Source of the DNA: Streptomyces sp. NBC_00659
Lineage (GTDB): Bacteria; Actinomycetota; Actinomycetes; Streptomycetales; Streptomycetaceae
DNA: 64,000 nt
Assembly: GCF_036226925.1 (NCBI RefSeq)
Contig: NZ_CP109031.1
Span: forward strand, 7,068,001 to 7,132,000
Direction: 5' to 3'
This document shows positions 36,598-45,431 of this stretch, one piece after another; the stretch's first letter is position 1; each line of letters begins with the position of its first letter. Below the pieces are notes generated by a model that saw only the letters and a program-made list of their open reading frames with translations, was not told the DNA's origin and made no database searches. The position numbers and the translations under genes were made by a program.

Positions 36598-36659
36598 GAC
36601 AACGTTGTCAAATTCGATGCGCAAGGACCATTTGGGCGTCAAGTTGACAGTGATGTCAA
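36598..36659. promoter_or_regulatory. Paired GACA-N4-TGTC operators before the second GH92 gene
   Basis: GGACAACGTTGTCAA includes the exact 12-base palindrome (36598-36609) seen before the first GH92 gene. TTGACA-GTGA-TGTCAA (36644-36659) is a second, exact 6+6 repeat, 48 bases away centre to centre. The shared type suggests one LacI-family repressor for both enzymes. Confidence 0.65.
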
Positions 36660-36844
36660 GGGTGTTGGGTGCGGCATCCGGGGTGAATGTGTTGTGACGA
36701 ACCGTGCATTGCGTTCAATGCGGGAGGCCGGTGTCCTGTGGATCTTCGCCGGGGTGGTCCTGGGGTGCCCCATATTTCCGGGAGGTCTCAACTCGGAAAA
36801 GACCGACGGCCAAACCTGCATTCGATCTTGCTCCGCTGGCGGGA

Positions 36845-36860
36845 AGTGGACTATACCTGT
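36845..36860. promoter_or_regulatory. DasR-like (dre) site upstream of ngcE
   Basis: AGTGGACTATACCTGT matches 13 of 16 positions of AGTGGTCTAGACCAGT, the site bound by the GlcNAc-responsive repressor DasR. It lies about 200 bases before ngcE, whose product imports DasR-related sugars. The match is imperfect. Confidence 0.4.
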
Positions 36861-37060
36861 CGCGTCCGGCCAGTCGATCGACTGGCTCTGGACAGGCAGG
36901 ACCCAGGGGGGAATTTCGCGGGACGGTGGAGCGTGGTCCATACACGCAATGCCGGTTCGTCCCGGTGAATCCCCCATGCACGACCCCAGCTTGACCTAAC
37001 CGCGGTGCCGGGGAGGATCCGGTTCACCGCCTGAGTCCTGGAGAAGGCGAGGACTTGAGC

Positions 37061-38512
37061 ATGGGATCCACTTCCGCCGAGAACAACAGCCCCGAGGGTG
37101 TCGGCCGCCGTGACCTCATCAAGAGGTCGGCCGCACTCGGTCTGATCACCGTCCCGACGATGAGCTTCCTGTCCGCGTGTGCGAGCGGCGGGGGCGACGA
37201 GGACAAGTCGGGCGACAAGGGCGCCGGCAAGACCAGCAAGGACAACCCCTTCGGCGTGAAGAAGGGCGGCGGCAAGCTCGACGTCGTCGTCTTCAAGGGC
37301 GGCTACGGGGACGAGTACGCCAAGGCGTGGGAAGCGGCCTTCGACAAGAAGTGGGGCAGCAAGAGCGCCCACACCGGTACCCAGGAGATCACCGGCAAGC
37401 TCCAGCCGCGCTTCAACGGCGGCAACCCGCCGGACATCGTCGACGACTCGGGCGCCCAGCAGATCAAGCTGGACGTGCTCTACAAGAGCGGCCAACTCCT
37501 CGACCTGGCGGCGGTCCTCGACGCCCCGTCCATCGACGACCCGACCAAGAAGGTCCGCGACACCCTGATCCCCGGCACGCTCGACCCGGGCCTGCAGGGC
37601 GGCAAGGTCGTGTCCCTCAACTACATCTACACGGTGTGGGGGTTGTGGTACTCCGGCAAGCTCTTCAAGGAGAAGGGCTGGGAGGTGCCCAAGACCTGGG
37701 ACGACTTCCTCGCCATCTGCAAGGACGCCAAGTCGCAGGGCATCGGCGGCCTCGCCCACCAGGGCAAGTACCCGTACTACATCAACGTCGCCATCATGGA
37801 CCTGATCGCCAAGAAGGGCGGTCTGGACGCCATGAAGGCGATCGACAACCTCGACCCCAAGGCGTTCGTCGGGTCCGACGCCGCCCAGGCGGCCGTCGAG
37901 GCGATCTACGAGATCGTGGAGAAGGGCTACTTGCTGCCCGGCACCAACGGCCTCACCCACACCGAGTCGCAGACCCGGTGGAACCAGTACAAGGCCGCCT
38001 TCATCACCTGTGGCTCCTGGCTGGAGAACGAGCAGCTCAAGCAGACCCCGGCCGACTTCGACATGAAGTTCATGCCGATGCCCCTGCTGCCCGACAGCAA
38101 GCTGCCGTTCGAGGCGATCCGGGCCGGCTCGGGCGAGCCGTTCATCATCCCGGCGAAGGCCGCGAACCTGCCCGAGGCCAAGGAGTTCATGCGCTCCATG
38201 CTCTCCAAGGAGTGGTCGACGCTCTTCGCGCAGAAGGCCAACTCGCTCACCATCCTCAAGGACGGTGTGTCCGACGGCGTGGAGCTGCGTCCCGGTACGC
38301 AGTCCACCGTCGACGCGTCGAAGGCGGCGGGCGACAATACCTTCAACTACCTGTACCCCAACTGGTACAGCGAGATGGGTACCGCCATCGAGACGGCGTC
38401 CAACGAGCTGATGTCCAAGCGCATTCAGCCGAAGGAATGGCTGAAGCGGGCCCAGGCGGCGGTCGACAAGGCGGCCAAGGACCCGGAGTCCAAGAAGAAC
38501 CACCGCGACTGA
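37061..38512 (+). CDS. ngcE: N-acetylglucosamine/diacetylchitobiose-binding lipoprotein
   Basis: 483 residues, an extracytoplasmic solute-binding protein of the sugar family. The N-terminus has a twin-arginine-type signal (GVGRRDLIKRSAALGLI) and a lipobox FLSAC, so it is exported and lipid-anchored. The body has VVVFKGGYGDEYAKAWEAAF, PDIVDDSGAQQIKLD and a C-terminal YLYPNWYSEMGTAIE. With the two permeases that follow it forms the NgcEFG transporter, and its order before a ROK regulator matches S. coelicolor SCO6005-SCO6008 as I remember it. No ATPase is encoded; Streptomyces sugar ABC systems share MsiK. An in-frame TTG lies two codons upstream of the ATG chosen. Confidence 0.9.
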   Translation: MGSTSAENNSPEGVGRRDLIKRSAALGLITVPTMSFLSACASGGGDEDKSGDKGAGKTSKDNPFGVKKGGGKLDVVVFKGGYGDEYAKAWEAAFDKKWGSKSAHTGTQEITGKLQPRFNGGNPPDIVDDSGAQQIKLDVLYKSGQLLDLAAVLDAPSIDDPTKKVRDTLIPGTLDPGLQGGKVVSLNYIYTVWGLWYSGKLFKEKGWEVPKTWDDFLAICKDAKSQGIGGLAHQGKYPYYINVAIMDLIAKKGGLDAMKAIDNLDPKAFVGSDAAQAAVEAIYEIVEKGYLLPGTNGLTHTESQTRWNQYKAAFITCGSWLENEQLKQTPADFDMKFMPMPLLPDSKLPFEAIRAGSGEPFIIPAKAANLPEAKEFMRSMLSKEWSTLFAQKANSLTILKDGVSDGVELRPGTQSTVDASKAAGDNTFNYLYPNWYSEMGTAIETASNELMSKRIQPKEWLKRAQAAVDKAAKDPESKKNHRD

Positions 38513-38594
38513 TCACGTAAAACCCGGAACATCGGGGTCACGCACACCCGGAACACCCGGGTCACGCACATCCGGAACACCAGGGCAGGATGCC

Positions 38595-39527
38595 ATGCGA
38601 AAAGGGCAGTACCGGTTCGTCGCGGGGTTTCTCCTCGCACCTTTGGCGCTGTATCTGATCTTCGTGATCTGGCCTTACATACAGACCATCGGCTACTCCT
38701 TCACCGACTGGAGCGGCCAGTCGCAGACGTTCGGTTTCGTCGGCCTGGACAATTACAAGGCGTTGTTCCAGGACGACGTATTCCTCCAGGCGATCTGGCA
38801 CAACATCCTGTTCCTGGTGTTCATCCCGGTGATCACCATCCTGCTCGCCCTCTTCTTCGCCTTCATGGTGAACGCGGGCGGGCGGGGCGGCGCCGGTGGC
38901 GTACAGGGCGTCGCCGGCTCCGGCTTCTACAAGATCGTGTACTTCTTCCCGCAGGTGCTGTCGCTCGCGATCGTCGCGGTGCTCTTCGGGGCCCTCTACC
39001 GCAGCGACAGCGGCGGCCTGCTCAACGGCCTGCTGATCAAGCTCGGCCTCGTCGACGCGAACAGCCCCGTCGAGTGGATGAACGAGCCCAACCTGGTGCT
39101 CTGGTGCCTGATGGCGGTCGTCGTCTGGCACGGCGTCGGCTTCTACCTGGTGCTGTTCTCCGCCGCCATGCAGTCCATCCCGCGGGACATCTACGAGGCC
39201 GCGCTGCTGGACGGCGCGAGCCGCACCCACACCTTCTTCCGGGTCACCCTGCCCCTGCTGTGGGACACGGTGCAGACCGCCTGGGTCTATCTCGGCATCA
39301 TCGCGATGGACATGTTCGTGCTCGTCTCGACCACGACCCAGGGCACCGGCTACGGCGGCGGGCCCGACCACCACAGCGAGGTCATGGCGAACGTCATGAT
39401 GCGCAACTTCCTCTACTTCGGAAAGAGCGGCTACGCCTGTGCCATGGGCGTCGTCATGCTCCTTCTCACCCTGATCCTGTCCGTGGTCACGCTGCGCGCC
39501 ACCCGCCGCGAGCGCATCGAGTTCTGA
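38595..39527 (+). CDS. ngcF: Sugar ABC transporter permease NgcF
   Basis: 310 residues, MalF-type inner-membrane permease with about six membrane helices (FLLAPLALYLIFVIWPYIQTI first; ILFLVFIPVITILLALFFAF; VMLLLTLILSVVTL last). The EAA loop that docks the ATPase is YEAALLDGASRTHTFFRVTLPLL near residue 200. It lies 82 bases after ngcE, a gap containing three tandem copies of a CGGAACACC-like unit (38524-38582), and 15 bases before ngcG. It forms the channel with NgcG. Confidence 0.92.
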   Translation: MRKGQYRFVAGFLLAPLALYLIFVIWPYIQTIGYSFTDWSGQSQTFGFVGLDNYKALFQDDVFLQAIWHNILFLVFIPVITILLALFFAFMVNAGGRGGAGGVQGVAGSGFYKIVYFFPQVLSLAIVAVLFGALYRSDSGGLLNGLLIKLGLVDANSPVEWMNEPNLVLWCLMAVVVWHGVGFYLVLFSAAMQSIPRDIYEAALLDGASRTHTFFRVTLPLLWDTVQTAWVYLGIIAMDMFVLVSTTTQGTGYGGGPDHHSEVMANVMMRNFLYFGKSGYACAMGVVMLLLTLILSVVTLRATRRERIEF

Positions 39528-39542
39528 GCGGGAGACACGACT

Positions 39543-40481
39543 ATGAGCGCACCCATCACGGAGCCGACGAAGGTCGACGGCGCCGGAGTACCCCCGCAGC
39601 GAACCGCCAGGAAGGCCCCGCCACGGCCGGGTGACAAGCGGACCGAGGGCATGGCCCTCAACGTCTTCTCGCACGGGTTCCTGGCCCTGTGGGCGATCCT
39701 GATCATCCTGCCGCTGCTCTGGCTGGTCCTCAGCTCCTTCAAGACCGACGCGCAGATCGGCGGTTCGGCCCTCGGCTGGCCCTCGAACTGGCAGCTCGAC
39801 GTCTTCGGCCGGGCCTGGAACAAGGGCATCGGCGACTATTTCGCCAACACTCTGATCGTCCTGGTGTTCTCGGTCCCGCTGACCATGCTGCTCGGCGCGA
39901 TGGCGGCCTACGTACTGGCCCGCTACGAGTTCCCGGGCAACCGGCTCGTGTACTACTTCTTCGTCGGCGGGGCCATGTTCCCCGTCTTCCTGGCCCTGGT
40001 GCCGCTGTTCTTCATGGTCAAGCGTCTCGACATGCTGAACACCTACCAAGGCCTGGTCCTGGTGTACGTGGCCTACTCGCTGCCGTTCACGGTGTTCTTC
40101 ATGCACGCCTTCTTCAGGACGCTGCCCACGGCGGTCTTCGAGGCGGCGGTGCTCGACGGCGCCTCGCACACCCGGGCGTTCTTCCAGGTCATGCTGCCCA
40201 TGGCCAAGCCCGGACTGCTCAGCGTCGGCATCTTCAACGTCCTCGGCCAGTGGAACCAGTACATCCTGCCCTCGGTGCTGATGCAGCCGCAGACCAGTTC
40301 GGACCCGGAGCGCTACGTCCTGACCCAGGGCCTCATCCAGCTCCAGCAGCAGCAGGGGTACGCCACCGATCTGCCCGTGCTGTTCGCCGGCGTGACGATC
40401 GCCATGGTCCCCATGCTGATCGTCTACCTGTCCTTCCAGCGTCAGGTCCAGGCAGGTCTCACTTCGGCGACTCTCAAGTAA
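39543..40481 (+). CDS. ngcG: Sugar ABC transporter permease NgcG
   Basis: 312 residues, MalG-type permease. A cytoplasmic N-terminal tail of about 35 residues (KVDGAGVPPQRTARKAPPRP) precedes six helices beginning FLALWAILIILPLLWLVLSS. The EAA loop is FEAAVLDGASHTRAFFQVMLPMAKPGL. Third gene of the ngc operon. A strong terminator hairpin follows at 40499-40535. Confidence 0.92.
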   Translation: MSAPITEPTKVDGAGVPPQRTARKAPPRPGDKRTEGMALNVFSHGFLALWAILIILPLLWLVLSSFKTDAQIGGSALGWPSNWQLDVFGRAWNKGIGDYFANTLIVLVFSVPLTMLLGAMAAYVLARYEFPGNRLVYYFFVGGAMFPVFLALVPLFFMVKRLDMLNTYQGLVLVYVAYSLPFTVFFMHAFFRTLPTAVFEAAVLDGASHTRAFFQVMLPMAKPGLLSVGIFNVLGQWNQYILPSVLMQPQTSSDPERYVLTQGLIQLQQQQGYATDLPVLFAGVTIAMVPMLIVYLSFQRQVQAGLTSATLK

Positions 40482-40498
40482 CGAATCGTCCCTTCCGT

Positions 40499-40535
40499 CA
40501 CATGCGCCACCTCCGTCCCGGGGGTGGCGCATGTG
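40499..40535 (+). terminator. Terminator of ngcEFG
   Basis: CACATGCGCCACC pairs exactly with GGTGGCGCATGTG over an 11-base loop, 18 bases after the ngcG stop. Confidence 0.85.
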
Positions 40536-40723
40536 TGTCCGGGTGAGGTCAGGAGTCGAACATGACTGGGCGACCCTGATTTTCGTCAAGGACTTGACTG
40601 CGGTAACCCGTTCAGCGGAGCTTGGAGTTCACAACTTGTAAGTGACCGGGGTCCCGTTGACGTGACCCAGATCACATGGGCGGCATCGGGGCCGCCCGGC
40701 TGAGGGCAGGAGTGGATGAGTCG

Positions 40724-41923
40724 ATGGAGACTCCGGGGTCGCAGTCGTCGCTGCACCGAGCCAATCTGGAGCGCGTCGTGCGAGCGGTGCGCCTGGCCGG
40801 CTCGCTCACGCAGGCGGAGATCGCGAGGGCGACGGGCCTGTCGGCCGCGACCGTTTCCAATATCGTTCGTGAACTCAAGGACGGCGGGACGGTCGAGGTC
40901 ACACCCACTTCGGCGGGCGGTCGCAGAGCGCGCAGCGTGTCCTTGAGCGGGGACGCCGGGATCGTGATCGGTGTCGACTTCGGGCACACCCATTTGCGCG
41001 TCGCTGTCGGAAATCTGGCCCATCAGGTGCTGGCCGAGGAGTCCGAGCCGCTGGATGTGGACGCCTCCGCCGCGCAGGGCTTCGACCGGGCCGAGGAACT
41101 GGTCAGCCGCCTGATTGCAGCAACGGGCGTCGACCGATCCAAAATCGCGGGCGTGGGCCTCGGTGTGCCGGGCCCCATCGACGTGGAATCGGGCACTCTG
41201 GGGTCCACCTCGATCCTGCCCGGCTGGACCGGCGCGAGGCCCGCCGAGGAGCTGCGGGGGCGGCTCGGCGTGCCCGTCTACGTGGACAACGACGCCAATC
41301 TGGGCGCGCTCGGCGAGATGGTCTGGGGCAGTGGTCGTGGGGTCCGGGATCTCGCGTACATCAAGGTCGCCAGCGGCGTCGGCGCGGGGCTGGTCATAGA
41401 GGGCAAGATCTACCGCGGCCCGGGTGGCACAGCGGGAGAAATCGGGCATATTACACTTGATGAATCCGGCCCCGTCTGCCGTTGCGGCAACCGCGGCTGT
41501 CTGGAGACCTTCGCGGCGGCGCGCTATGTGCTGCCGCTCCTCCAGTCCAGCCATGGTACCGATCTGACCATGGAGGGCGTGGTCAGGCTGGCGCGGGACG
41601 GAGATCCGGGCTGCCGTCGGGTGATCGCCGACGTCGGTCGTCACATCGGCAGTGGAGTCGCGAATCTCTGCAATTTGCTGAACCCGAGTCGGGTGGTCCT
41701 GGGCGGCGATCTCGCCGAGGCCGGCGAGCTCGTTCTCGGGCCCATCAGGGAGTCTGTCGGCCGCTACGCGATCCCCAGCGCCGCACGTCAACTCTCGGTG
41801 TTGCCAGGGGCGCTTGGGGGCCGTGCGGAGGTGCTCGGCGCGCTCGCTCTCGCGCTCAGCGAGATGGGCGATTCGACCCTTTTGGACGGTTCTCTGTCCG
41901 CCGGTACTCCTGCCTTCACTTAG
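40724..41923 (+). CDS. rokL6: ROK family transcriptional regulator
   Basis: 399 residues. N-terminal winged helix (LTQAEIARATGLSAATVSNIVRELKDGGTVEV) followed by a ROK/sugar-kinase fold: IVIGVDFGHTHLRVAVG, GVGLGVPGPIDVESG, and the zinc motif GHITLDESGPVCRCGNRGCLETFAA (H plus C-x-C-x4-C). By gene order it matches S. coelicolor SCO6008 (RokL6), reported to control glucosamine use; the name rests on that recalled synteny. Start choice: ATG 40724 is homologous to other ROK proteins (METPGSQSSLHRANLERVV); GTG 40712 and the ATG at 40676 are possible but less likely. It lies between the ngc operon and the xyl-type operon and may control either. Confidence 0.88.
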   Translation: METPGSQSSLHRANLERVVRAVRLAGSLTQAEIARATGLSAATVSNIVRELKDGGTVEVTPTSAGGRRARSVSLSGDAGIVIGVDFGHTHLRVAVGNLAHQVLAEESEPLDVDASAAQGFDRAEELVSRLIAATGVDRSKIAGVGLGVPGPIDVESGTLGSTSILPGWTGARPAEELRGRLGVPVYVDNDANLGALGEMVWGSGRGVRDLAYIKVASGVGAGLVIEGKIYRGPGGTAGEIGHITLDESGPVCRCGNRGCLETFAAARYVLPLLQSSHGTDLTMEGVVRLARDGDPGCRRVIADVGRHIGSGVANLCNLLNPSRVVLGGDLAEAGELVLGPIRESVGRYAIPSAARQLSVLPGALGGRAEVLGALALALSEMGDSTLLDGSLSAGTPAFT

Positions 41924-41952
41924 AGAACGCATGGCACCGTTGCCATCTCGTT

Positions 41953-41964
41953 AAGTATTTACTT
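41953..41964. promoter_or_regulatory. AAGTA-TT-TACTT palindrome before the xylF-like gene
   Basis: An exact 5+5 palindrome in an unusually AT-rich patch (CGTTAAGTATTTACTTCTTGACG), immediately before a -35-like TTGACG. It is a candidate operator for the adjacent ROK regulator or another sugar repressor. Confidence 0.4.
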
Positions 41965-42043
41965 CTTGACGTCGCACGTGTGGCCGAGTTGACTCCAGTC
42001 CACCTCGGCCGCAACGACGCGGCCTCGTCAGGGAGGTTTAGGA

Positions 42044-43156
42044 ATGAACACGCAGATGCGTCGTGCCGCCGTTGCCGTTGCCGCTGGTGCAATGGCCGTT
42101 TCTCTCGCCGCTTGTGGCAGCGCCAAGGAGTCGAATGGCGACAGCGACAGCTCCGCCAGCTCCGCGAAGAAGGGCGACGCGATCAAGGTCGGTCTGCTCC
42201 TTCCGGAGAACCAGACGGCTCGCTACGAGAAGTTCGACAAGCCGCTGATCGAGAAGAAGGTCCAGGAGCTCACGAACGGCAAGGGCGAGGTCGTCTACGC
42301 CAACGCCAAGCAGGACGCGAGCACCCAGAACCAGCAGGTCGACACGATGATCACCAACAAGGTGGACGTGCTGATCGTTGACGCTGTGGACGCCGCCGCG
42401 ATCAAGAGCTCGGTCCAGAAGGCCAAGGACGCCGGCATCCCGGTCGTGGCCTACGACCGCCTCGCGCAGGGCCCGATCTCGGCCTACACCTCGTTCGACA
42501 ACAAGACCGTCGGCAAGACGCAGGGTGAGGCGCTCCTCGGCGCCCTTGGCTCGAAGGCCAAGGACGGCAAGATCGTCATGATGAACGGTTCGGTCACCGA
42601 CCCGAACGCCGCTCAGTTCAAGGCCGGCGCCCACGAGGTGCTCGACGGCAAGGTGAACGTCGGCAAGGAGTACGACACCAAGGAGTGGAAGCCGGAGAAC
42701 GCCAACGCCAACATGGAGGCGGCGATCTCGGCTCTCGGCAAGAAGAACATCATCGGTGTCTACTCCGCGAACGACGGCATGGCTGGCGGTATCATCACCG
42801 CGCTGAAGGCCGCCGGCATCAAGGTTCCGGTCACGGGCCAGGACGCCGAGCTCGCGGGTGTGCAGCGCATCCTCGCGGGTGAGCAGTTCATGAGCGTCTA
42901 CAAGCCGTACGCCCCGGAGGCCGACGCGGCCGCCGAGCTGGCCGTCGCGCTCGCCCAGGGCAAGTCGCTCGACACCGTCGCCAAGGACAAGGTCGACAGC
43001 CCGACCGACAAGCAGATCCCGTCCCTGCTGGTCCCGGTCACCTCGCTGACCGCGGAGAACATCAAGGACACCGTCGTCAAGGACGGCCTGTACACGGTCA
43101 ACGACATCTGCACCCCGGCGTACGCCGCGGCCTGCAAGAAGGCCGGCCTGCAGTAA
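42044..43156 (+). CDS. Sugar ABC transporter substrate-binding lipoprotein, XylF-like
   Basis: 370 residues, periplasmic-binding-protein type I (ribose/xylose class). Signal peptide and lipobox MAVSLAACGS with lipidated Cys24. Seen: KVGLLLPENQTARYEKFDKPL, QDASTQNQQVDTMITNKVDVLIVDAVD, PVVAYDRLAQGPISAYTSFDN, GVYSANDGMAGGIITALKAAG and PVTGQDAELAGVQRILAGEQ. These strings are close to XylF proteins; xylose or a related pentose is the likely ligand, not proven. AGGGAGGTTTAGGA precedes the ATG. First gene of a three-gene operon. Confidence 0.88.
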   Translation: MNTQMRRAAVAVAAGAMAVSLAACGSAKESNGDSDSSASSAKKGDAIKVGLLLPENQTARYEKFDKPLIEKKVQELTNGKGEVVYANAKQDASTQNQQVDTMITNKVDVLIVDAVDAAAIKSSVQKAKDAGIPVVAYDRLAQGPISAYTSFDNKTVGKTQGEALLGALGSKAKDGKIVMMNGSVTDPNAAQFKAGAHEVLDGKVNVGKEYDTKEWKPENANANMEAAISALGKKNIIGVYSANDGMAGGIITALKAAGIKVPVTGQDAELAGVQRILAGEQFMSVYKPYAPEADAAAELAVALAQGKSLDTVAKDKVDSPTDKQIPSLLVPVTSLTAENIKDTVVKDGLYTVNDICTPAYAAACKKAGLQ

Positions 43157-43346
43157 ACAACCGCGAGTAGCCAAACGCGTACGGGAATTCGATACTGAGT
43201 TCCCGTACGTGGCTCGTGTGATCCGAAGCTCCTCCGGTGCCCCGCATCCAACAGCCCCGCAAGCTAAGCGGGGCGCCGGACGGAAACTCCACCGCATACT
43301 TCTGCACAACCTCCCGCCGGGTCAGGCGGCGAAGGAGATGGTTAAC

Positions 43347-44126
43347 GTGTCCGCTACGCCTGTTCTGGCGTTGCGCGGGGTCTCCAAGCGATTCGGTGCC
43401 GTCCAGGCGCTCACCGATGTAGAGCTTGAGGTCCACGCCGGTGAAGTGGTCGCCCTGGTGGGCGACAACGGCGCCGGAAAGTCCACGCTGGTGAAGACGA
43501 TCGCCGGCGTGCACCCCATCGATGAGGGCTCCATCGAATGGGACGGCAAGGCCGTTCAGATCAACCGTCCGCACGACGCCCAGAACCTGGGCATCGCGAC
43601 GGTCTACCAGGACCTCGCGCTCTGCGACAACATCGACGTCGTGGGAAACCTCTACCTGGGACGCGAGCTCAAGAAGCGCGGTGTCCTGGACGAGGTCGAG
43701 ATGGAGCGCCGCTCCCGCGAGCTGCTGAACACGCTGTCGATCCGCATCCCCAGCGTCCGCATCCCGATCGCCTCGCTCTCCGGCGGTCAGCGCCAGACCG
43801 TGGCGATCGCCCGTTCGATGCTCGGTGAGCCCAAGCTCGTCATCCTCGACGAGCCCACCGCGGCCCTCGGTGTCGAGCAGACCGCCCAGGTTCTCGACCT
43901 GGTCGAGCGTCTGCGCGAGCGGGGCCACGCCGTGATCCTCATCAGCCACAACATGGCTGACGTGAAGGCCGTGGCCGACAAGGTCGCCGTCCTGCGTCTG
44001 GGACGCAACAACGGCATCTTCGAGGTCAAGTCGACCTCCCAGGAAGAGATCATTTCCGCTATTACGGGTGCCACGGAGAACGCCGTGACCCGTCGTGCGG
44101 CGCGCAGCGGGGAGGCTCAGAAGTGA
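43347..44126 (+). CDS. Sugar ABC transporter ATP-binding protein, single-domain XylG type
   Basis: 259 residues with one complete ABC domain: Walker A VGDNGAGKST, Q-loop YQDLALCDNI, signature LSGGQRQT, Walker B LVILDEPTAALG and switch ILISHNMADV. Classic XylG/RbsA proteins have two ABC domains (about 500 residues), so this is a half-size form that must dimerise. Start decided by the ribosome site: AAGGAG (43332-43337) touches an ATG at 43338 but is correctly 9 bases from GTG at 43347. The stop overlaps the permease start (GTGA), so translation is coupled. Confidence 0.9.
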   Translation: MSATPVLALRGVSKRFGAVQALTDVELEVHAGEVVALVGDNGAGKSTLVKTIAGVHPIDEGSIEWDGKAVQINRPHDAQNLGIATVYQDLALCDNIDVVGNLYLGRELKKRGVLDEVEMERRSRELLNTLSIRIPSVRIPIASLSGGQRQTVAIARSMLGEPKLVILDEPTAALGVEQTAQVLDLVERLRERGHAVILISHNMADVKAVADKVAVLRLGRNNGIFEVKSTSQEEIISAITGATENAVTRRAARSGEAQK

Positions 44127-45412
44127 GCATCGACAAGACTTCTGAGACCGGGGACCACATCGTGGAGAACCCCGAGGCGGCCGCCCACGCGGTCACCGCC
44201 GTAGACCCGCGCCTGCTCGTCCGCGAGCAGGGCTTCGCCGGTTACGTCGGCGAGTTCAAGCGCAAGATGAAGTCGGGCGACCTGGGTTCCATCCCGGTCG
44301 TCATCGGCCTGATCGTCATCTGGGCGATCTTCGCGAGCCTGAACTCGAACTTCCTCACCGCGGGCAACATCTCCGACATCTCCGTCGCCATGGTCGGCAC
44401 GGGCATGATCGCGGTCGGCATCGTCTTCGTGCTGCTGCTCGGTGAGATCGACCTGTCGGTCGGTTCGCTCTCCGGTCTGGCCGGCGCCACGTTCGCCGTG
44501 CTCAGCGTCACGCACGGCATGAACGAGTGGCTGGCGTTCGTCCTGGCCATCCTCACCGGCACGGTCGCCGGCGCGATCCAGGGCTTCGTCTTCGCGCGCA
44601 TCGGTGTGCCGGCCTTCGCCGTCACCCTGGCGGGTCTGCTGTTCTGGAACGGCTTGATGCTCCAGATCCTCGGCAGCAACGGCACCATCAACCTGGACAG
44701 TGAGGGCGTCGTCGCCAAGCTGACCAGCTACTACTTCACCGATGTGGCCGCCGCCTACGTGCTCGCGGTCGTCGTGACCGCCGGGTTCTTCGTCAGCTCG
44801 TTCCTCGGCAACAAGCGCCGCGAGGCGGCCGGTGTGCCGTCCCGCCCGCTGGGCGAGACCATCGCGCGCACGGTGCTGCTGGGTATCCTCAGCTTCGGCG
44901 TGGCGATCATGTACAACCAGTACAAGGGTCTGCCGCTCGCCGTGGTGATCTTCCTCGCGGTCCTGCTGGTCACGGACTTCGTGCTGCGCCGTACCACCTT
45001 CGGCCGGAAGATCTTCGCGCTCGGCGGCAGCGTCGAGGCCTCCCGTCGTGCCGGTATCAACGTCGAGCTGATCCGCATCTCGGTCTTCTCGATCTCCGGC
45101 ACCTTCGCCGCCATCGGCGGTCTGTTCATCGCCTCGAAGATCGCCTCCGCCAACCAGGGCGCGGGCGCCGGTGACCTCCTGATGAACGCCATCGCGGCGG
45201 CCGTCATCGGTGGCACCAGCCTCTTCGGTGGTCGTGGCCGCACCTGGAACGCCCTGCTGGGTGTTCTGGTGATCGTCTCGATCCAGTACGGTCTGGCCCT
45301 GCAGGGCATCGCCTCGCCGGTCCAGTACATGATCACCGGTGGCGTTCTGCTCGCCACGGTCGTCATCGACGCCGTCACCCGCAAGACCCAGAAGACCGCG
45401 GGTCGCGCGTAG
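44123..45412 (+). CDS. Sugar ABC transporter permease, XylH-like
   Basis: 429 residues, ribose/xylose-type (BPD_transp_2) permease with about ten membrane helices. A cytoplasmic tail of about 50 residues precedes the first helix (SIPVVIGLIVIWAIFASLNSNFL). Seen: ISVAMVGTGMIAVGIVFVLLLGEIDLSVGS, the family signature, and FGGRGRTWNALLGVLVIVSIQYGLAL near the end. It forms the channel for the upstream binding protein and ATPase. The GTG start overlaps the ATPase stop. Multiple hairpins follow. Confidence 0.92.
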   Translation: MSIDKTSETGDHIVENPEAAAHAVTAVDPRLLVREQGFAGYVGEFKRKMKSGDLGSIPVVIGLIVIWAIFASLNSNFLTAGNISDISVAMVGTGMIAVGIVFVLLLGEIDLSVGSLSGLAGATFAVLSVTHGMNEWLAFVLAILTGTVAGAIQGFVFARIGVPAFAVTLAGLLFWNGLMLQILGSNGTINLDSEGVVAKLTSYYFTDVAAAYVLAVVVTAGFFVSSFLGNKRREAAGVPSRPLGETIARTVLLGILSFGVAIMYNQYKGLPLAVVIFLAVLLVTDFVLRRTTFGRKIFALGGSVEASRRAGINVELIRISVFSISGTFAAIGGLFIASKIASANQGAGAGDLLMNAIAAAVIGGTSLFGGRGRTWNALLGVLVIVSIQYGLALQGIASPVQYMITGGVLLATVVIDAVTRKTQKTAGRA

Positions 45413-45431
45413 GGTTCCCACCCACCCAGGC

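Larger units (their letters stand above)
36574..37060. other. Divergent regulatory region between GH92 and ngcE
   Basis: About 490 bases, less GC-rich than the genes. It holds the two operators of the GH92 gene (36598-36659), a dre-like site (36845-36860) and the GGAGAAGGCGAGG ribosome site of ngcE. Short frames here show no protein character. Confidence 0.55.
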
